Made by a program: the position numbers and the translations under genes
Part shown: piece by piece, positions 54,549 through 62,927 of the stretch
Layout of the letters: every line of letters starts with the position of its first letter
Numbering within the stretch: position 1 is the first letter of the stretch
The notes under the pieces: model-generated
What the model saw: only the letters and a program-made list of their open reading frames with translations
Database searches by the model: none
Told to the model about the DNA's origin: nothing
Source: Chitinophaga agrisoli
Lineage (GTDB): Bacteria; Bacteroidota; Bacteroidia; Chitinophagales; Chitinophagaceae
Reading direction: 5' to 3'
Assembly (NCBI RefSeq): GCF_008386695.1
Contig: NZ_VUOC01000004.1
Coordinates: 2,172,327 to 2,236,326 of the forward strand
DNA: 64,000 nt

Positions 54549-54929
54549 ATGACCACACAACAAATGACAATGACCACCCAGCAAATTGCCGACCGCCTGG
54601 TAGAGCTTTGCCGTAAAGGTGATTTTGAGACCGCGCAAAAGGAATTGTATGCAGAGGATGTTGTTAGCATTGAACCGGAAGCCACACCTCAGTTTGAGAA
54701 GGAAACAAAAGGCCTGCAGGCCATCCTGGAAAAAGGGGAGAAATTTCAATCCATGGTTGAGGAAATGCACGGTGGCAGCGTTACTGACCCGGTAGTAGCT
54801 GATAACAGCTTTGCCATGGTATTGATGATGGATGTTACCATGAAAGAAATGGGCCGTATGAAGATGTCTGAATTATGCGTGTACAAGGTAAAGGATGGCA
54901 AAGTGATCTCAGAAGAGTTCTTTATGTAA
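54549..54929 (+). CDS. SnoaL-like/NTF2-fold protein
   Basis: This 126-aa protein has the start pattern of SnoaL-like proteins: TTQQIADRLVELCRKGDFET, then LYAEDVVSIEP, a helix with ETKGLQAILEKGEKFQSMVE, and strands ending ELCVYKVKDGKVISEEFFM. The fold forms a pocket used for small-molecule conversion or binding; the substrate is unknown. It is a single gene with its own promoter-like element, and it ends in a strong bidirectional terminator. Confidence 0.8.
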   Translation: MTTQQMTMTTQQIADRLVELCRKGDFETAQKELYAEDVVSIEPEATPQFEKETKGLQAILEKGEKFQSMVEEMHGGSVTDPVVADNSFAMVLMMDVTMKEMGRMKMSELCVYKVKDGKVISEEFFM

Positions 54930-54949
54930 GAGACCTCCCACCAGCAAAC

Positions 54950-54996
54950 AAAAAGGATGCGCCTATAGCGGCAAAGCTACAGGCTCATCCTTTTCT
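54950..54996. terminator. Bidirectional terminator overlapping the MFS stop codon
   Basis: Arms at 54951-54969 and 54976-54994 form a 19-base stem with two mismatches (positions 54960/54985 and 54965/54980) around a 6-base loop. A-rich and T-rich flanks give a T tract in each direction. The stop codon of the MFS gene (54963-54965) lies inside the left arm. It serves the convergent SnoaL-like and MFS genes. Confidence 0.75.
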
Positions 54997-56348
54997 ATTT
55001 TTAGCCGTTGCGGCTGCGCATCCTTCACATATAATACGGCGATAGCGGCGCATAACATACACACACCCGCCAGGGTCAATGCATATATAGCCTTGCCGTT
55101 AAAAAGATGTTTTACAATAAGACCGCCAAACAAGCCATTTACGATCTGCGGAAAAGTTATAAAGAAATTGAAGATCCCCATATACACCCCCATCTTTTTT
55201 ACAGGCAGCACGCTTGATAACATGGCATACGGCATAGAAAGGATGCTGGCCCATGCCAGCCCAATACCCACCATGGGGTAAATGAGCATACCGGGGGTAT
55301 GGATAAAATAGATCCAGATAAGGCTCAGACCGCCCAGCGTTAGAGAAATAGCGTGTGTGATCTTGCGGCTGGTCAACCGTACCAATGCAGGCAGGCATAA
55401 TGCATAGATAGCAGATACGCCATTATATACACCAAACAATACGCCTACCTGGTTGCCGGCGTCCGCAAATCTTTCTGAAGACGTATCCCCTGGTAATACA
55501 TTATATACATGCTGCGCAATAGCCGGCGTGGTAAATACCCACATGGAGAACAGCGCAAACCAGGAAAAGAACTGCACCAGCCCTAAGCGCCGCATAGCGG
55601 CCGGCATGGCAGAGAAATCCTTAAAGATGGCGCTTAAACCTTTAGGGGCGGACGTTGTCTCCGCCTCCGCGGGCGTAAAACGCGCATGCTCTTCCGGGGA
55701 GTACTCCCGGGTAGTGACCACCGTCCACACAATAGCCCCCACCAGCACCGCAGCGCCTATGTAAAAAGAGTAGATCACATTATCCGGCACCTGGCCGGCA
55801 GGCGCAGTTTTGGAGATGCCGCCATATTCCGCCAACAGGTAAGGCAACCAGGAACCGGCTACGGCCCCTACGCCGATCAGGAAGGTCTGTACACAGAACC
55901 CGGTACTCCGCTGCGCATCCGGCAGGTTATCCGCCACCAGCGCGCGGAATGGCTCCATGGCTACGTTTATGGAAGCGTCCATGATCATGAGCATACCGGC
56001 GCCTATTAATATGGGCGGCAACACGGCCGTGATCACGCCCGCATTGGGCAACAGCATCAATGCTAAAGCAGCCGCCAGCGCGCCAAACAGGAAATAAGGT
56101 TTGCGCCGTCCTAACCGGTTCCAGGTACGGTCGCTATAATGGCCGATGATAGGTTGCACGATCATACCCGTCAGCGGCGCGGCCAGCCAGAAAAGCGACA
56201 GGTGCTCCACATCCGCGCCAAAGGTCTGCAGGATGCGGGACGCATTGCCATTCTGCAGGGCAAATCCAAACTGGATGCCCAGGAAGCCAACGCTCATATT
56301 CCAGATCTGCCGGAGGTTCATCTTCGGCTTTAGCGCAGTCGCCATCAT
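54963..56348 (-). CDS. MFS sugar transporter (maltose/maltodextrin type)
   Basis: This 461-aa inner-membrane protein has about twelve hydrophobic helices and the MFS loop motif after the second helix (GHYSDRTWNRLGRRKPYFLF). The start (LRQIWNMSVGFLGIQFGFAL followed by QNGN) is typical of the sugar transporter branch found with maltose loci in Bacteroidota, distantly like SUT/SLC45 proton symporters. It is the last gene after GH65 (11 bases) and should bring maltose or short maltodextrins from periplasm to cytoplasm, where the phosphorylase acts. Met1 and Met2 are adjacent. Confidence 0.88.
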   Translation of the reverse strand: MMATALKPKMNLRQIWNMSVGFLGIQFGFALQNGNASRILQTFGADVEHLSLFWLAAPLTGMIVQPIIGHYSDRTWNRLGRRKPYFLFGALAAALALMLLPNAGVITAVLPPILIGAGMLMIMDASINVAMEPFRALVADNLPDAQRSTGFCVQTFLIGVGAVAGSWLPYLLAEYGGISKTAPAGQVPDNVIYSFYIGAAVLVGAIVWTVVTTREYSPEEHARFTPAEAETTSAPKGLSAIFKDFSAMPAAMRRLGLVQFFSWFALFSMWVFTTPAIAQHVYNVLPGDTSSERFADAGNQVGVLFGVYNGVSAIYALCLPALVRLTSRKITHAISLTLGGLSLIWIYFIHTPGMLIYPMVGIGLAWASILSMPYAMLSSVLPVKKMGVYMGIFNFFITFPQIVNGLFGGLIVKHLFNGKAIYALTLAGVCMLCAAIAVLYVKDAQPQRLKIEKDEPVALPL

Positions 56349-56359
56349 GATAATTGAAT

Positions 56360-58684
56360 TTATGCTTTTATTCCTTCACTGCTTACAAACACCTGCGATT
56401 GCCCTTTTAAAGTAAACTCGCCGTTATACAGCGTCACATTGATCTCCCGGTCTGAGCGGTTCACCAGTTGTACGCCGCGCTTATCTACCGATATCTTTAA
56501 CAGCGCGCCCCGGAAACGGATCTTAAACGCAAAGGACTGCCATTTAGCCGGCAGGAAAGGCGCAAAGCTGAGCCGCCCGTTCCGCACCCGCATACCGGCA
56601 AAACCTTCTACTACGCTCATCCAGGTGCCTGCCATGGAAGTGATGTGCAAACCATCTTCCGTATCGTTGTTATAATCATCCAGGTCCAGGCGGGAGGTAC
56701 GCAGGTAAAACTCGTAAGCCCGCTGCTCATCCCCCAGCTTTGCCGCCAGGATAGCATGCACACAAGGCGATAAAGAACTTTCGTGCACGGTGCGCGGCTC
56801 ATAGAAATCGAAATTCCGGCGCAGGGTCTCCTCATCAAACCGGTCTTCCAGGAAATAAAGGCCCTGCAATACATCCGCCTGTTTAATAAAACAGGAGCGC
56901 AGGATGCGGTCCCAGCTCCAATGCTGGTTCAGGGGCCTTTGTGCGGGATCCAGGTCCCTGGCCAGCACCTGCTCTTTATCCAGGTAACCATCCTGCTGCA
57001 GGAACACGCCCAGCGTTTCATCTGCCGGGTAATACATATGGCTGATGATATGCCGCCATTTTGCCATTTCATCCTGCTCGCGGAAATAAGTACGCATGAT
57101 CACCTCCATATACTTATCCGGCGCCTGGCGTTGCACCTGCTCCAGCGCTTCCAGCGCATACTCCAGGCACCAGGCGGCCATGGTATTGGTATACCAGTTA
57201 TTATTTACATTGTTCTCATATTCATTGGGGCCGGTTACGCCCAACATTACATACCGTTCCCGGTCCTGGCTCCAGTTTACGCGCTGCGCCCAGAAACGGG
57301 CAACGGCGATCAGCACCTCCAGCCCGTGATCCGCCAGGTAAAGCGCATCGCCGGTATAACGGATATAATTAAAGATGGCAAAGGCAATAGCGCCGTTGCG
57401 ATGGATCTCTTCAAAAGTGATCTCCCATTCGTTATGGCATTCTTCCCCATTCATCGTCACCATGGGATACAGGGCCGCGCCATGGGTAAAACCCAGCTTA
57501 GCCGCGTTCTCTATGGCTTTGGGCAAATGGCGGTAACGGTACAGCAGCAGGTTGCGCGCTACCTGCGGGTCTGCCGTGGCCAGGTAAAATGGTATACAAT
57601 AGGCTTCCGTGTCCCAGTAGGCGGCGCCGCCGTATTTCTCCCCTGTAAAACCTTTGGGGCCTATGTTCAGGCGGGCGTCTTCGCCGGTGTAGGTCTGGTG
57701 CAGCTGAAAGATATTGAACCGGATACCCTGTTGCGCCGCGGCATCACCGCTGATCACGATATCGCTCTCCTCCCATTTATGCGCCCAGGCGGCTGCCTGC
57801 TCTTGCAGCATCTGGTCAAACCCTTTTATAAACGCCTGTTCCACCACCTGGTGGCAGGCGCTCTTAAGCGCGTCTTTTGCATGGTTCTCTGAGGATAGGT
57901 TAGCGGCATATTTCAGGATCATGATCTCCTCCCCGCTCCTGGCAGACAGCACTACCCGGCTGGCTACATATTTCTCCGCTTCTACCGGCAGCATGGGCGA
58001 TTCTGACGGCAAACCATCCCTGTACACCTGGAAACGCATGCCCGTGCATACTTCAAAACCCGTCTTTTTTGTGCGCATGGTCAGGTAGGCAGCGCCTTCC
58101 ATGGCTTCGCGCTGCACTTCTTCCCAGAACTTTTCATCGTAGTTGGCGTCCTGGTTCTTTACATCGCCGTCTATAAATGGGGTGATGGTCAGCTGCCCAT
58201 CAAAATTAATGGGCGTTATGGCGTAGCGGATAGCGCCTGCTTCATCATCCACAATGCTGCAGAAACGCTGCGTATGCACCTGCAGCTGTTTACCGCTGGG
58301 CAGGGTGGCCGTAAAAGAACGCTCCAGGTAACCGGCCTTCATGTTCAGCACGCGGCGAAAATTACGTACGGTACAGTTATGCAGGTCCAGCACCTCGTCA
58401 TTGATACGGATATCGATGCCTATCCAGTTGGCGGCATTGAGCACTTTGGCAAAGTATTCCGGGTAACCGTTCTTCCACCATCCTACCCGCGTTTTATCAG
58501 GATAATATACCCCCGCAACATAATTACCGGGCAGGCTTTCGCCGGAATAAGCCTCCTCAAAATTGGCGCGCTGGCCCATACGGCCATTGCCAATACTGAA
58601 CAGGCTTTCGGATACCTTGTTCAGATGAGGGTCAAATCCTTCCTCAATAATGTTCCATTCATCTACCTTGATATAATGTTTCAT
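56360..58684 (-). CDS. GH65 disaccharide phosphorylase (probably maltose phosphorylase)
   Basis: This 774-aa protein has the GH65 layout: an N-terminal beta-sandwich (ESLFSIGNGRMGQRANFEEA), the (alpha/alpha)6 barrel with GGAAYWDTEAYCIPFYLATA and the catalytic acid Glu about 487 in GVTGPNEYENN, and a C-terminal beta domain (AGTWMSVVEGFAGMRVRNGR). Such enzymes split maltose, trehalose or kojibiose with phosphate into glucose and beta-glucose 1-phosphate. The neighbours (GH13, MFS, beta-phosphoglucomutase) favour maltose. No signal peptide is present, so it is cytoplasmic. Substrate choice within GH65 cannot be proven from sequence by eye. Confidence 0.92.
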   Translation of the reverse strand: MKHYIKVDEWNIIEEGFDPHLNKVSESLFSIGNGRMGQRANFEEAYSGESLPGNYVAGVYYPDKTRVGWWKNGYPEYFAKVLNAANWIGIDIRINDEVLDLHNCTVRNFRRVLNMKAGYLERSFTATLPSGKQLQVHTQRFCSIVDDEAGAIRYAITPINFDGQLTITPFIDGDVKNQDANYDEKFWEEVQREAMEGAAYLTMRTKKTGFEVCTGMRFQVYRDGLPSESPMLPVEAEKYVASRVVLSARSGEEIMILKYAANLSSENHAKDALKSACHQVVEQAFIKGFDQMLQEQAAAWAHKWEESDIVISGDAAAQQGIRFNIFQLHQTYTGEDARLNIGPKGFTGEKYGGAAYWDTEAYCIPFYLATADPQVARNLLLYRYRHLPKAIENAAKLGFTHGAALYPMVTMNGEECHNEWEITFEEIHRNGAIAFAIFNYIRYTGDALYLADHGLEVLIAVARFWAQRVNWSQDRERYVMLGVTGPNEYENNVNNNWYTNTMAAWCLEYALEALEQVQRQAPDKYMEVIMRTYFREQDEMAKWRHIISHMYYPADETLGVFLQQDGYLDKEQVLARDLDPAQRPLNQHWSWDRILRSCFIKQADVLQGLYFLEDRFDEETLRRNFDFYEPRTVHESSLSPCVHAILAAKLGDEQRAYEFYLRTSRLDLDDYNNDTEDGLHITSMAGTWMSVVEGFAGMRVRNGRLSFAPFLPAKWQSFAFKIRFRGALLKISVDKRGVQLVNRSDREINVTLYNGEFTLKGQSQVFVSSEGIKA

Positions 58685-58710
58685 ATGTTACTGTTGGCGT
58701 CACATGTTAA

Positions 58711-59352
58711 CTAAGAGAGTTGTTCCAGGTTCATTTCATACAGGCCGGCCACTACTTCATCCGCGCCTGTTAATACAGTGGACTCGCCTATGCCTATGGC
58801 CTTCATACCGGCGGCTTTGGCGGCTTCAATACCCGCCACGGCGTCTTCAAATACCACGCAGCGGTCAGGCGTGATGCCCAGCAATGCCGCGCAGCGCAGA
58901 AAGACTTCCGGATCAGGTTTAGAGGCGGTAACGGCGTTACCGTCTACCACCACATCAAATAAGGGCAGTAGTCCCGTGCGTTCCAGGATGGTATGCGCAT
59001 TCTTGCTGGCAGAGCCTAAAGCGGTTTTTATACCGGCCGCCCTGCATTGTTGTAAGAATGGTAATACGCCGGGCAGGATCTCCTGCGGCGTCATACGGTT
59101 GATCATGTTCACATACCAGTCATTCTTACGCGTGGCCAGTACCTGCTGCTCTTCCGGCGTTTTCTGTATACCGCCCCATTCCAGCATCAGCTGCAGGGAT
59201 CGTACCCTGCTAATGCCTTTAAGACGCTCGTTCTGCGTTTCTGTAAAATCAAACCCCAGCTCATTAGCCAGGCGTTTCCATGCCTGATAGTGGTAAACGG
59301 CGGTGTCTACGATCACACCGTCCAGGTCAAAAATGCATGCCGCTATGCTCAT
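58711..59352 (-). CDS. pgmB: Beta-phosphoglucomutase
   Basis: This 213-aa HAD-superfamily protein has the nucleophile motif near the start (IFDLDGVIVDTA, Asp9 and Asp11), cap residues with RLKGISRVRSLQLML, the second motif TALGSASKNAHTIL, and the metal motif VVFEDAVAGIEAAKAAGM. It converts beta-glucose 1-phosphate, the product of the GH65 enzyme encoded 26 bases downstream, into glucose 6-phosphate. The pairing of pgmB with GH65 is a well-known signature. It lies 11 bases after the GH13 gene in the same operon. Confidence 0.95.
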   Translation of the reverse strand: MSIAACIFDLDGVIVDTAVYHYQAWKRLANELGFDFTETQNERLKGISRVRSLQLMLEWGGIQKTPEEQQVLATRKNDWYVNMINRMTPQEILPGVLPFLQQCRAAGIKTALGSASKNAHTILERTGLLPLFDVVVDGNAVTASKPDPEVFLRCAALLGITPDRCVVFEDAVAGIEAAKAAGMKAIGIGESTVLTGADEVVAGLYEMNLEQLS

Positions 59353-59363
59353 AATCCTTTCTT

Positions 59364-61220
59364 TTACTTAAGCTCCAGCACCTGTGTAGTTAATGCTGGT
59401 ACGGTTATAGTGCCCGTAATGGATTGTTCTTTTCCGGTGATGATATCAGTTGCGTGGCTGAACTGCTGCAACCGTTCTGTAAAGCGTTGGGTAACCAGGC
59501 TTTGTTCCTTATCGTTGGCGTTAACGATGATCATGACGGTCTTGTGATCATTATAACGGAAGTATACATACATCCCTTTTTCCGGCACATACTGCATCAG
59601 GCGGCCGGTTTGTAATACGCTGTCCTGCTTACGGTAATTGGCCAGCTTATGCACATAATCAAACACCTCATTCTCTGCAGCGGTACGGCCGGCCGGCTGG
59701 AATTTGTTCACGCTGTCACCTTGCCAGCCGCCTTTAAAGTCTTCGCGTACCAGCCCATCCGGGTTACTGAAATTCTTCATCAGTATCTCTGCGCCATAGT
59801 ATAACTGCGGAATACCGCGGGTGGTGAGTAAACAACCCAACGCCAGTTTATACTTTGGTATATTCTCTCCTGCTACGGAAAAGAAACGGCTCAGGTCATG
59901 ATTATCCAGGAAGGTCACATTGCGCGTGGCATCCTGGTATACAAAATCATTGGAAAGGGTGTTATATAAACCCGCTACGCCATCCTGCGCGCTGGTCTTA
60001 GTATTCACCAGGTCTGTCATGGCCCAGAGGAACTGGAAATCTGTTACGCCGGGCAGGTCTGTGTCAAAACCGCGGTTAATGGTATTGCCTTGTGTAAATA
60101 CCGCCTGGTTAGGCACGCCATGCACAAAGGTCTCTCCAAAGAAACTCAGCTGCGGGTATTCCGCTTTTACGGCTTTCCCCCATTCCTGCATATAGGCGGC
60201 ATCGTTATAGCCATAGGTATCCAGGCGGAAACCGTCTACACCGGCATATTCTATCCACCAGATATGGCTTTGCGTAAAGTAGTTGCGTACATAAGGGTTG
60301 GCCTGGTTCATATCTGGCATATGCGTATCAAACCAGCCATCCGTCATTAATTTTTTATCTGCGGCGGCAGCATAAGGATCAAACAACGGTTGTTCCCGGA
60401 AATTAGATCTTGTAAACACGGGCCATTGATGCACCCAGTCTTTAGAAGGCAGATCCAGCATGGTCCAGTGCCGGCTGCCAATATGATTGTGCACCAGGTC
60501 CTGGATCATTTTCATACCGCGTTTATGCAGCTCATCCACCAGTTTTTTATACAGCTCGTTATTGCCATAACGCCGGTCTATGCGGTAGTTCTCTGTAGCG
60601 GCATAACCATGATAGGAGGCGGAAGGCTGGTCGTTCTCCAGCACCGGGTTGAGCCATAATGCGGTAATACCCAGGTCCTGCAGATAATCCAGGTGATCGA
60701 TAATGCCCTGCAGATCGCCGCCATGGCGGTAGTACATTGAGTCGCGGTTAAGGGTGGTTTGCTGCATCCCCTTTACGATATCATTGGTTTTATCCCCGTT
60801 GGCAAAACGGTCCGGCATGATCAGGTATACCAGGTCCTTGTTGGTAACGCCCTGCGCCCTGGCAGCGTTATCACGGGCTTTCAATGCATACTCATAACGG
60901 ATCTCCTTTGCGCCCGTTTTGCTGAAGCGGAGCTGCATAGAGCCCGGCTTTGCCGATGCACCGATCTCCAGGTCCACAAACAGGTAATTAGGATTTTCCA
61001 CTTTATGCACTTCTTTTAATGTAACGCCCGGGTAATCCAGCTGTACGTTACGCTCCGCAATCTTATCGCCATGTACGATCAGCTGCAACACAGGGTTGTG
61101 CATCCCCGTCCACCAAAAAGCGGGTTCAATACGTTCCAGGGCCGGCAGCTGGGCAAACAGGGTGGCGCCGGATAATAAAAAGATCGTGATCGTCAGTAGG
61201 CAAATTTTCAGTCTGGCCAT
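59364..61220 (-). CDS. GH13 neopullulanase/cyclomaltodextrinase-like amylase (SusA-like), exported
   Basis: The frame runs back to 61292 through a non-coding repeat; the ATG at 61220 gives a clear signal peptide (MARLKICLLTITIFLLSGAT) and a 618-aa protein, so it is used. An N-terminal Ig-like cyclomaltodextrinase domain (PAFWWTGMHNPVLQLIVHG) precedes the GH13 barrel. All four conserved regions are present: DLVHNHIG, GFRLDTYGYND (nucleophile), FFGETFVHG (acid) and FLDNHDLSRF. A C-terminal beta domain ends LTTQVLELK. The enzyme should degrade maltodextrins, cyclodextrins or pullulan in the periplasm, downstream of the SusC/SusD pair and upstream of the MFS importer. Confidence 0.93.
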   Translation of the reverse strand: MARLKICLLTITIFLLSGATLFAQLPALERIEPAFWWTGMHNPVLQLIVHGDKIAERNVQLDYPGVTLKEVHKVENPNYLFVDLEIGASAKPGSMQLRFSKTGAKEIRYEYALKARDNAARAQGVTNKDLVYLIMPDRFANGDKTNDIVKGMQQTTLNRDSMYYRHGGDLQGIIDHLDYLQDLGITALWLNPVLENDQPSASYHGYAATENYRIDRRYGNNELYKKLVDELHKRGMKMIQDLVHNHIGSRHWTMLDLPSKDWVHQWPVFTRSNFREQPLFDPYAAAADKKLMTDGWFDTHMPDMNQANPYVRNYFTQSHIWWIEYAGVDGFRLDTYGYNDAAYMQEWGKAVKAEYPQLSFFGETFVHGVPNQAVFTQGNTINRGFDTDLPGVTDFQFLWAMTDLVNTKTSAQDGVAGLYNTLSNDFVYQDATRNVTFLDNHDLSRFFSVAGENIPKYKLALGCLLTTRGIPQLYYGAEILMKNFSNPDGLVREDFKGGWQGDSVNKFQPAGRTAAENEVFDYVHKLANYRKQDSVLQTGRLMQYVPEKGMYVYFRYNDHKTVMIIVNANDKEQSLVTQRFTERLQQFSHATDIITGKEQSITGTITVPALTTQVLELK

Positions 61221-61227
61221 AATCAAT

Positions 61228-61297
61228 GATGTGCGGATGTGCGAATGTGCAGATGTGCAGATGATTGAATTTGCATATCCGCACATCTGCACATCCT
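61228..61297. repeat. Octamer-repeat palindrome between susD and the GH13 gene
   Basis: Four near-identical 8-base units (GATGTGCG, GATGTGCG, AATGTGCA, GATGTGCA) begin at 61228. After a 14-base centre the complement follows: 61245-61262 pairs with 61277-61294 with one mismatch. It forms a long hairpin in the 85-base intergenic gap, close to the susD stop. It may act as an mRNA stabiliser or attenuator after susD, or be a dispersed intergenic repeat of the genome. Confidence 0.7.
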
Positions 61298-61305
61298 TAC
61301 ATTGT

Positions 61306-62907
61306 TTAATATCCTGTGTTCTGGTTTAGATTCGGGTTAGCGGTCCTGTCGGCGGCGGGGATAGGATACAGCGTACGGAAATCTTCCACGCCTCTACCCT
61401 CCTTTACATTGCCTTTCCAGGGCCACAGGTAAGTAGCGCTGGTAAATTTGCCAAAGCGGATCAGGTCTGTACGGCGGTGCCCTTCCCAATGCAGCTCACG
61501 GCCTCTTTCTGCTAAGATAAAGTCAAGGGTAAGCTGTCCGCTGGTAATGTTACCGCTGGCATTGCCATAGGCGCGCTGCCGCAGCTGGTTCACATACTGC
61601 AGCGCAGTGGCGGCACTGCCGCCCGTACCACCGCGTAATACGGCTTCTGCATACATTAGATAGGCATCTGCCAGGCGGAACATGGGATAGTCCGTATCCG
61701 GGAAATCCCCTGTTTTGTCAGAGCCCTGTGCCCCCGTAACGGTGACATTGCGGAACTTGGCAATAGCATATCCATCGGTAAAAGTGAAAACATCATTGAT
61801 CTCCAGTGACTGCCCCGGGCTATAGAACATAGCGCGTTTATCTGTGTTGCCGGAAGGGTCTGCAAACAGGTTTACAAAAGTCTTTGTGGTGCGCAGGCCG
61901 GCCCATCCGCCATTAATGCCAAAGGTAGCTGCATTCATGCTCCCCCCTACCGGCGCATGCACCAGGTAGGTCATGCCGCCATATGTTTTGGTACGGATGC
62001 CATCGTACGTAATGGTAAAGATCATCTCGGGCGAGGTATTGTTGTCTGCCAGGAACAGTTTACGGTACTGATCAGACAACGTGTACCCTGCACCGATGAT
62101 CTTGTTGCAATAAGTAATGGTTTCCGTGTATTTCTGTTGTTGTGCATAAACTTCTGCATTCAGGTACAGCTTCGCCAGCAGCATCCAGGCGGCCGCTTTA
62201 TCAGCCCTGCCGTATTCATTCTGACGGGCTTCTACCAGGTCCGGCTCAATGGCCAGCAGCTCAGATTCTATATAGCTGAACAGGTTTGCCCGGCTGGTCT
62301 GCGGCGGAAAAAAGGAGGCGCTTACCTGGTCATTCTCTGTAGAGAAAGGTACATTACCAAAAAGGTCCAGCGCATGCCAGTAAGCCAGCGCCCGCAGGAA
62401 ACGGGCTTCCGCACGGAAATGTTTGGCCTCTTCCAGGTCAGTGCCGCTGATGCCATGGCTGCCCAGTTTATCATCCGTGGTTTCGCGGATAAACTCATTA
62501 CATACCGCTATCTCGTAAAAGATACGGTCATAGGTAGCTTTTATAAACTCATTGGCGGAGGTCCAGGTCATCCGGTGATAATCCGGCAGGGTGCCATCAT
62601 TCCAGGCAATCACCGCTTCGTCTGTAGGCAGCTCCTGCGCCTGCCAGTACTGGCGGATGTAGTTGGAAAAACCTTCGTCTATACCAGTAAGGTCTGGCTT
62701 GCCGGCAGGGCCCTGCTGCCCGCTGATGGCATAACCTGCATACAGCTTGGCCAGTATGGCTTTGTAGTTACCAAAATCGTTATATACGCTGGCAGAGGTC
62801 TGGTCATAGAAAGGCACGCGGTCCAGGTCCTTGGTACAGGATGACAGCATGGTGGCGATGCCCACCCCGCCTATTACCAGCCATTTATTGATATATTGCT
62901 TTATCAT
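61306..62907 (-). CDS. SusD/RagB family starch/maltodextrin-binding lipoprotein
   Basis: This 533-aa protein has a lipobox (ATMLSSC, Cys24) and the family pattern: YDRIFYEIAVCNEFIRETTD, FRAEARFLRALAYWHALDLF followed by GNVPF, and the end DFILAERGRELHWEGHRRTD, LIRFGKF. It forms the lid of the SusC transporter encoded 20 bases upstream and should bind maltodextrins, judging by the enzymes that follow. The C-terminus (ADRTANPNLNQNTGY) is typical. No SusE or SusF gene lies between it and the GH13 gene. Confidence 0.94.
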   Translation of the reverse strand: MIKQYINKWLVIGGVGIATMLSSCTKDLDRVPFYDQTSASVYNDFGNYKAILAKLYAGYAISGQQGPAGKPDLTGIDEGFSNYIRQYWQAQELPTDEAVIAWNDGTLPDYHRMTWTSANEFIKATYDRIFYEIAVCNEFIRETTDDKLGSHGISGTDLEEAKHFRAEARFLRALAYWHALDLFGNVPFSTENDQVSASFFPPQTSRANLFSYIESELLAIEPDLVEARQNEYGRADKAAAWMLLAKLYLNAEVYAQQQKYTETITYCNKIIGAGYTLSDQYRKLFLADNNTSPEMIFTITYDGIRTKTYGGMTYLVHAPVGGSMNAATFGINGGWAGLRTTKTFVNLFADPSGNTDKRAMFYSPGQSLEINDVFTFTDGYAIAKFRNVTVTGAQGSDKTGDFPDTDYPMFRLADAYLMYAEAVLRGGTGGSAATALQYVNQLRQRAYGNASGNITSGQLTLDFILAERGRELHWEGHRRTDLIRFGKFTSATYLWPWKGNVKEGRGVEDFRTLYPIPAADRTANPNLNQNTGY

Positions 62908-62927
62908 TGTTTTCCGGTTTTCTTCAA

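Noticed and set aside
54443-54685. N-terminal extension of the PfkB kinase
   Set aside because: The family start lies at 54442; the extension overlaps the SnoaL-like gene and has no domain pattern.
61221-61292. N-terminal extension of the GH13 enzyme
   Set aside because: It is a translation of the octamer palindrome, rich in Cys and His, and precedes a clean signal peptide.
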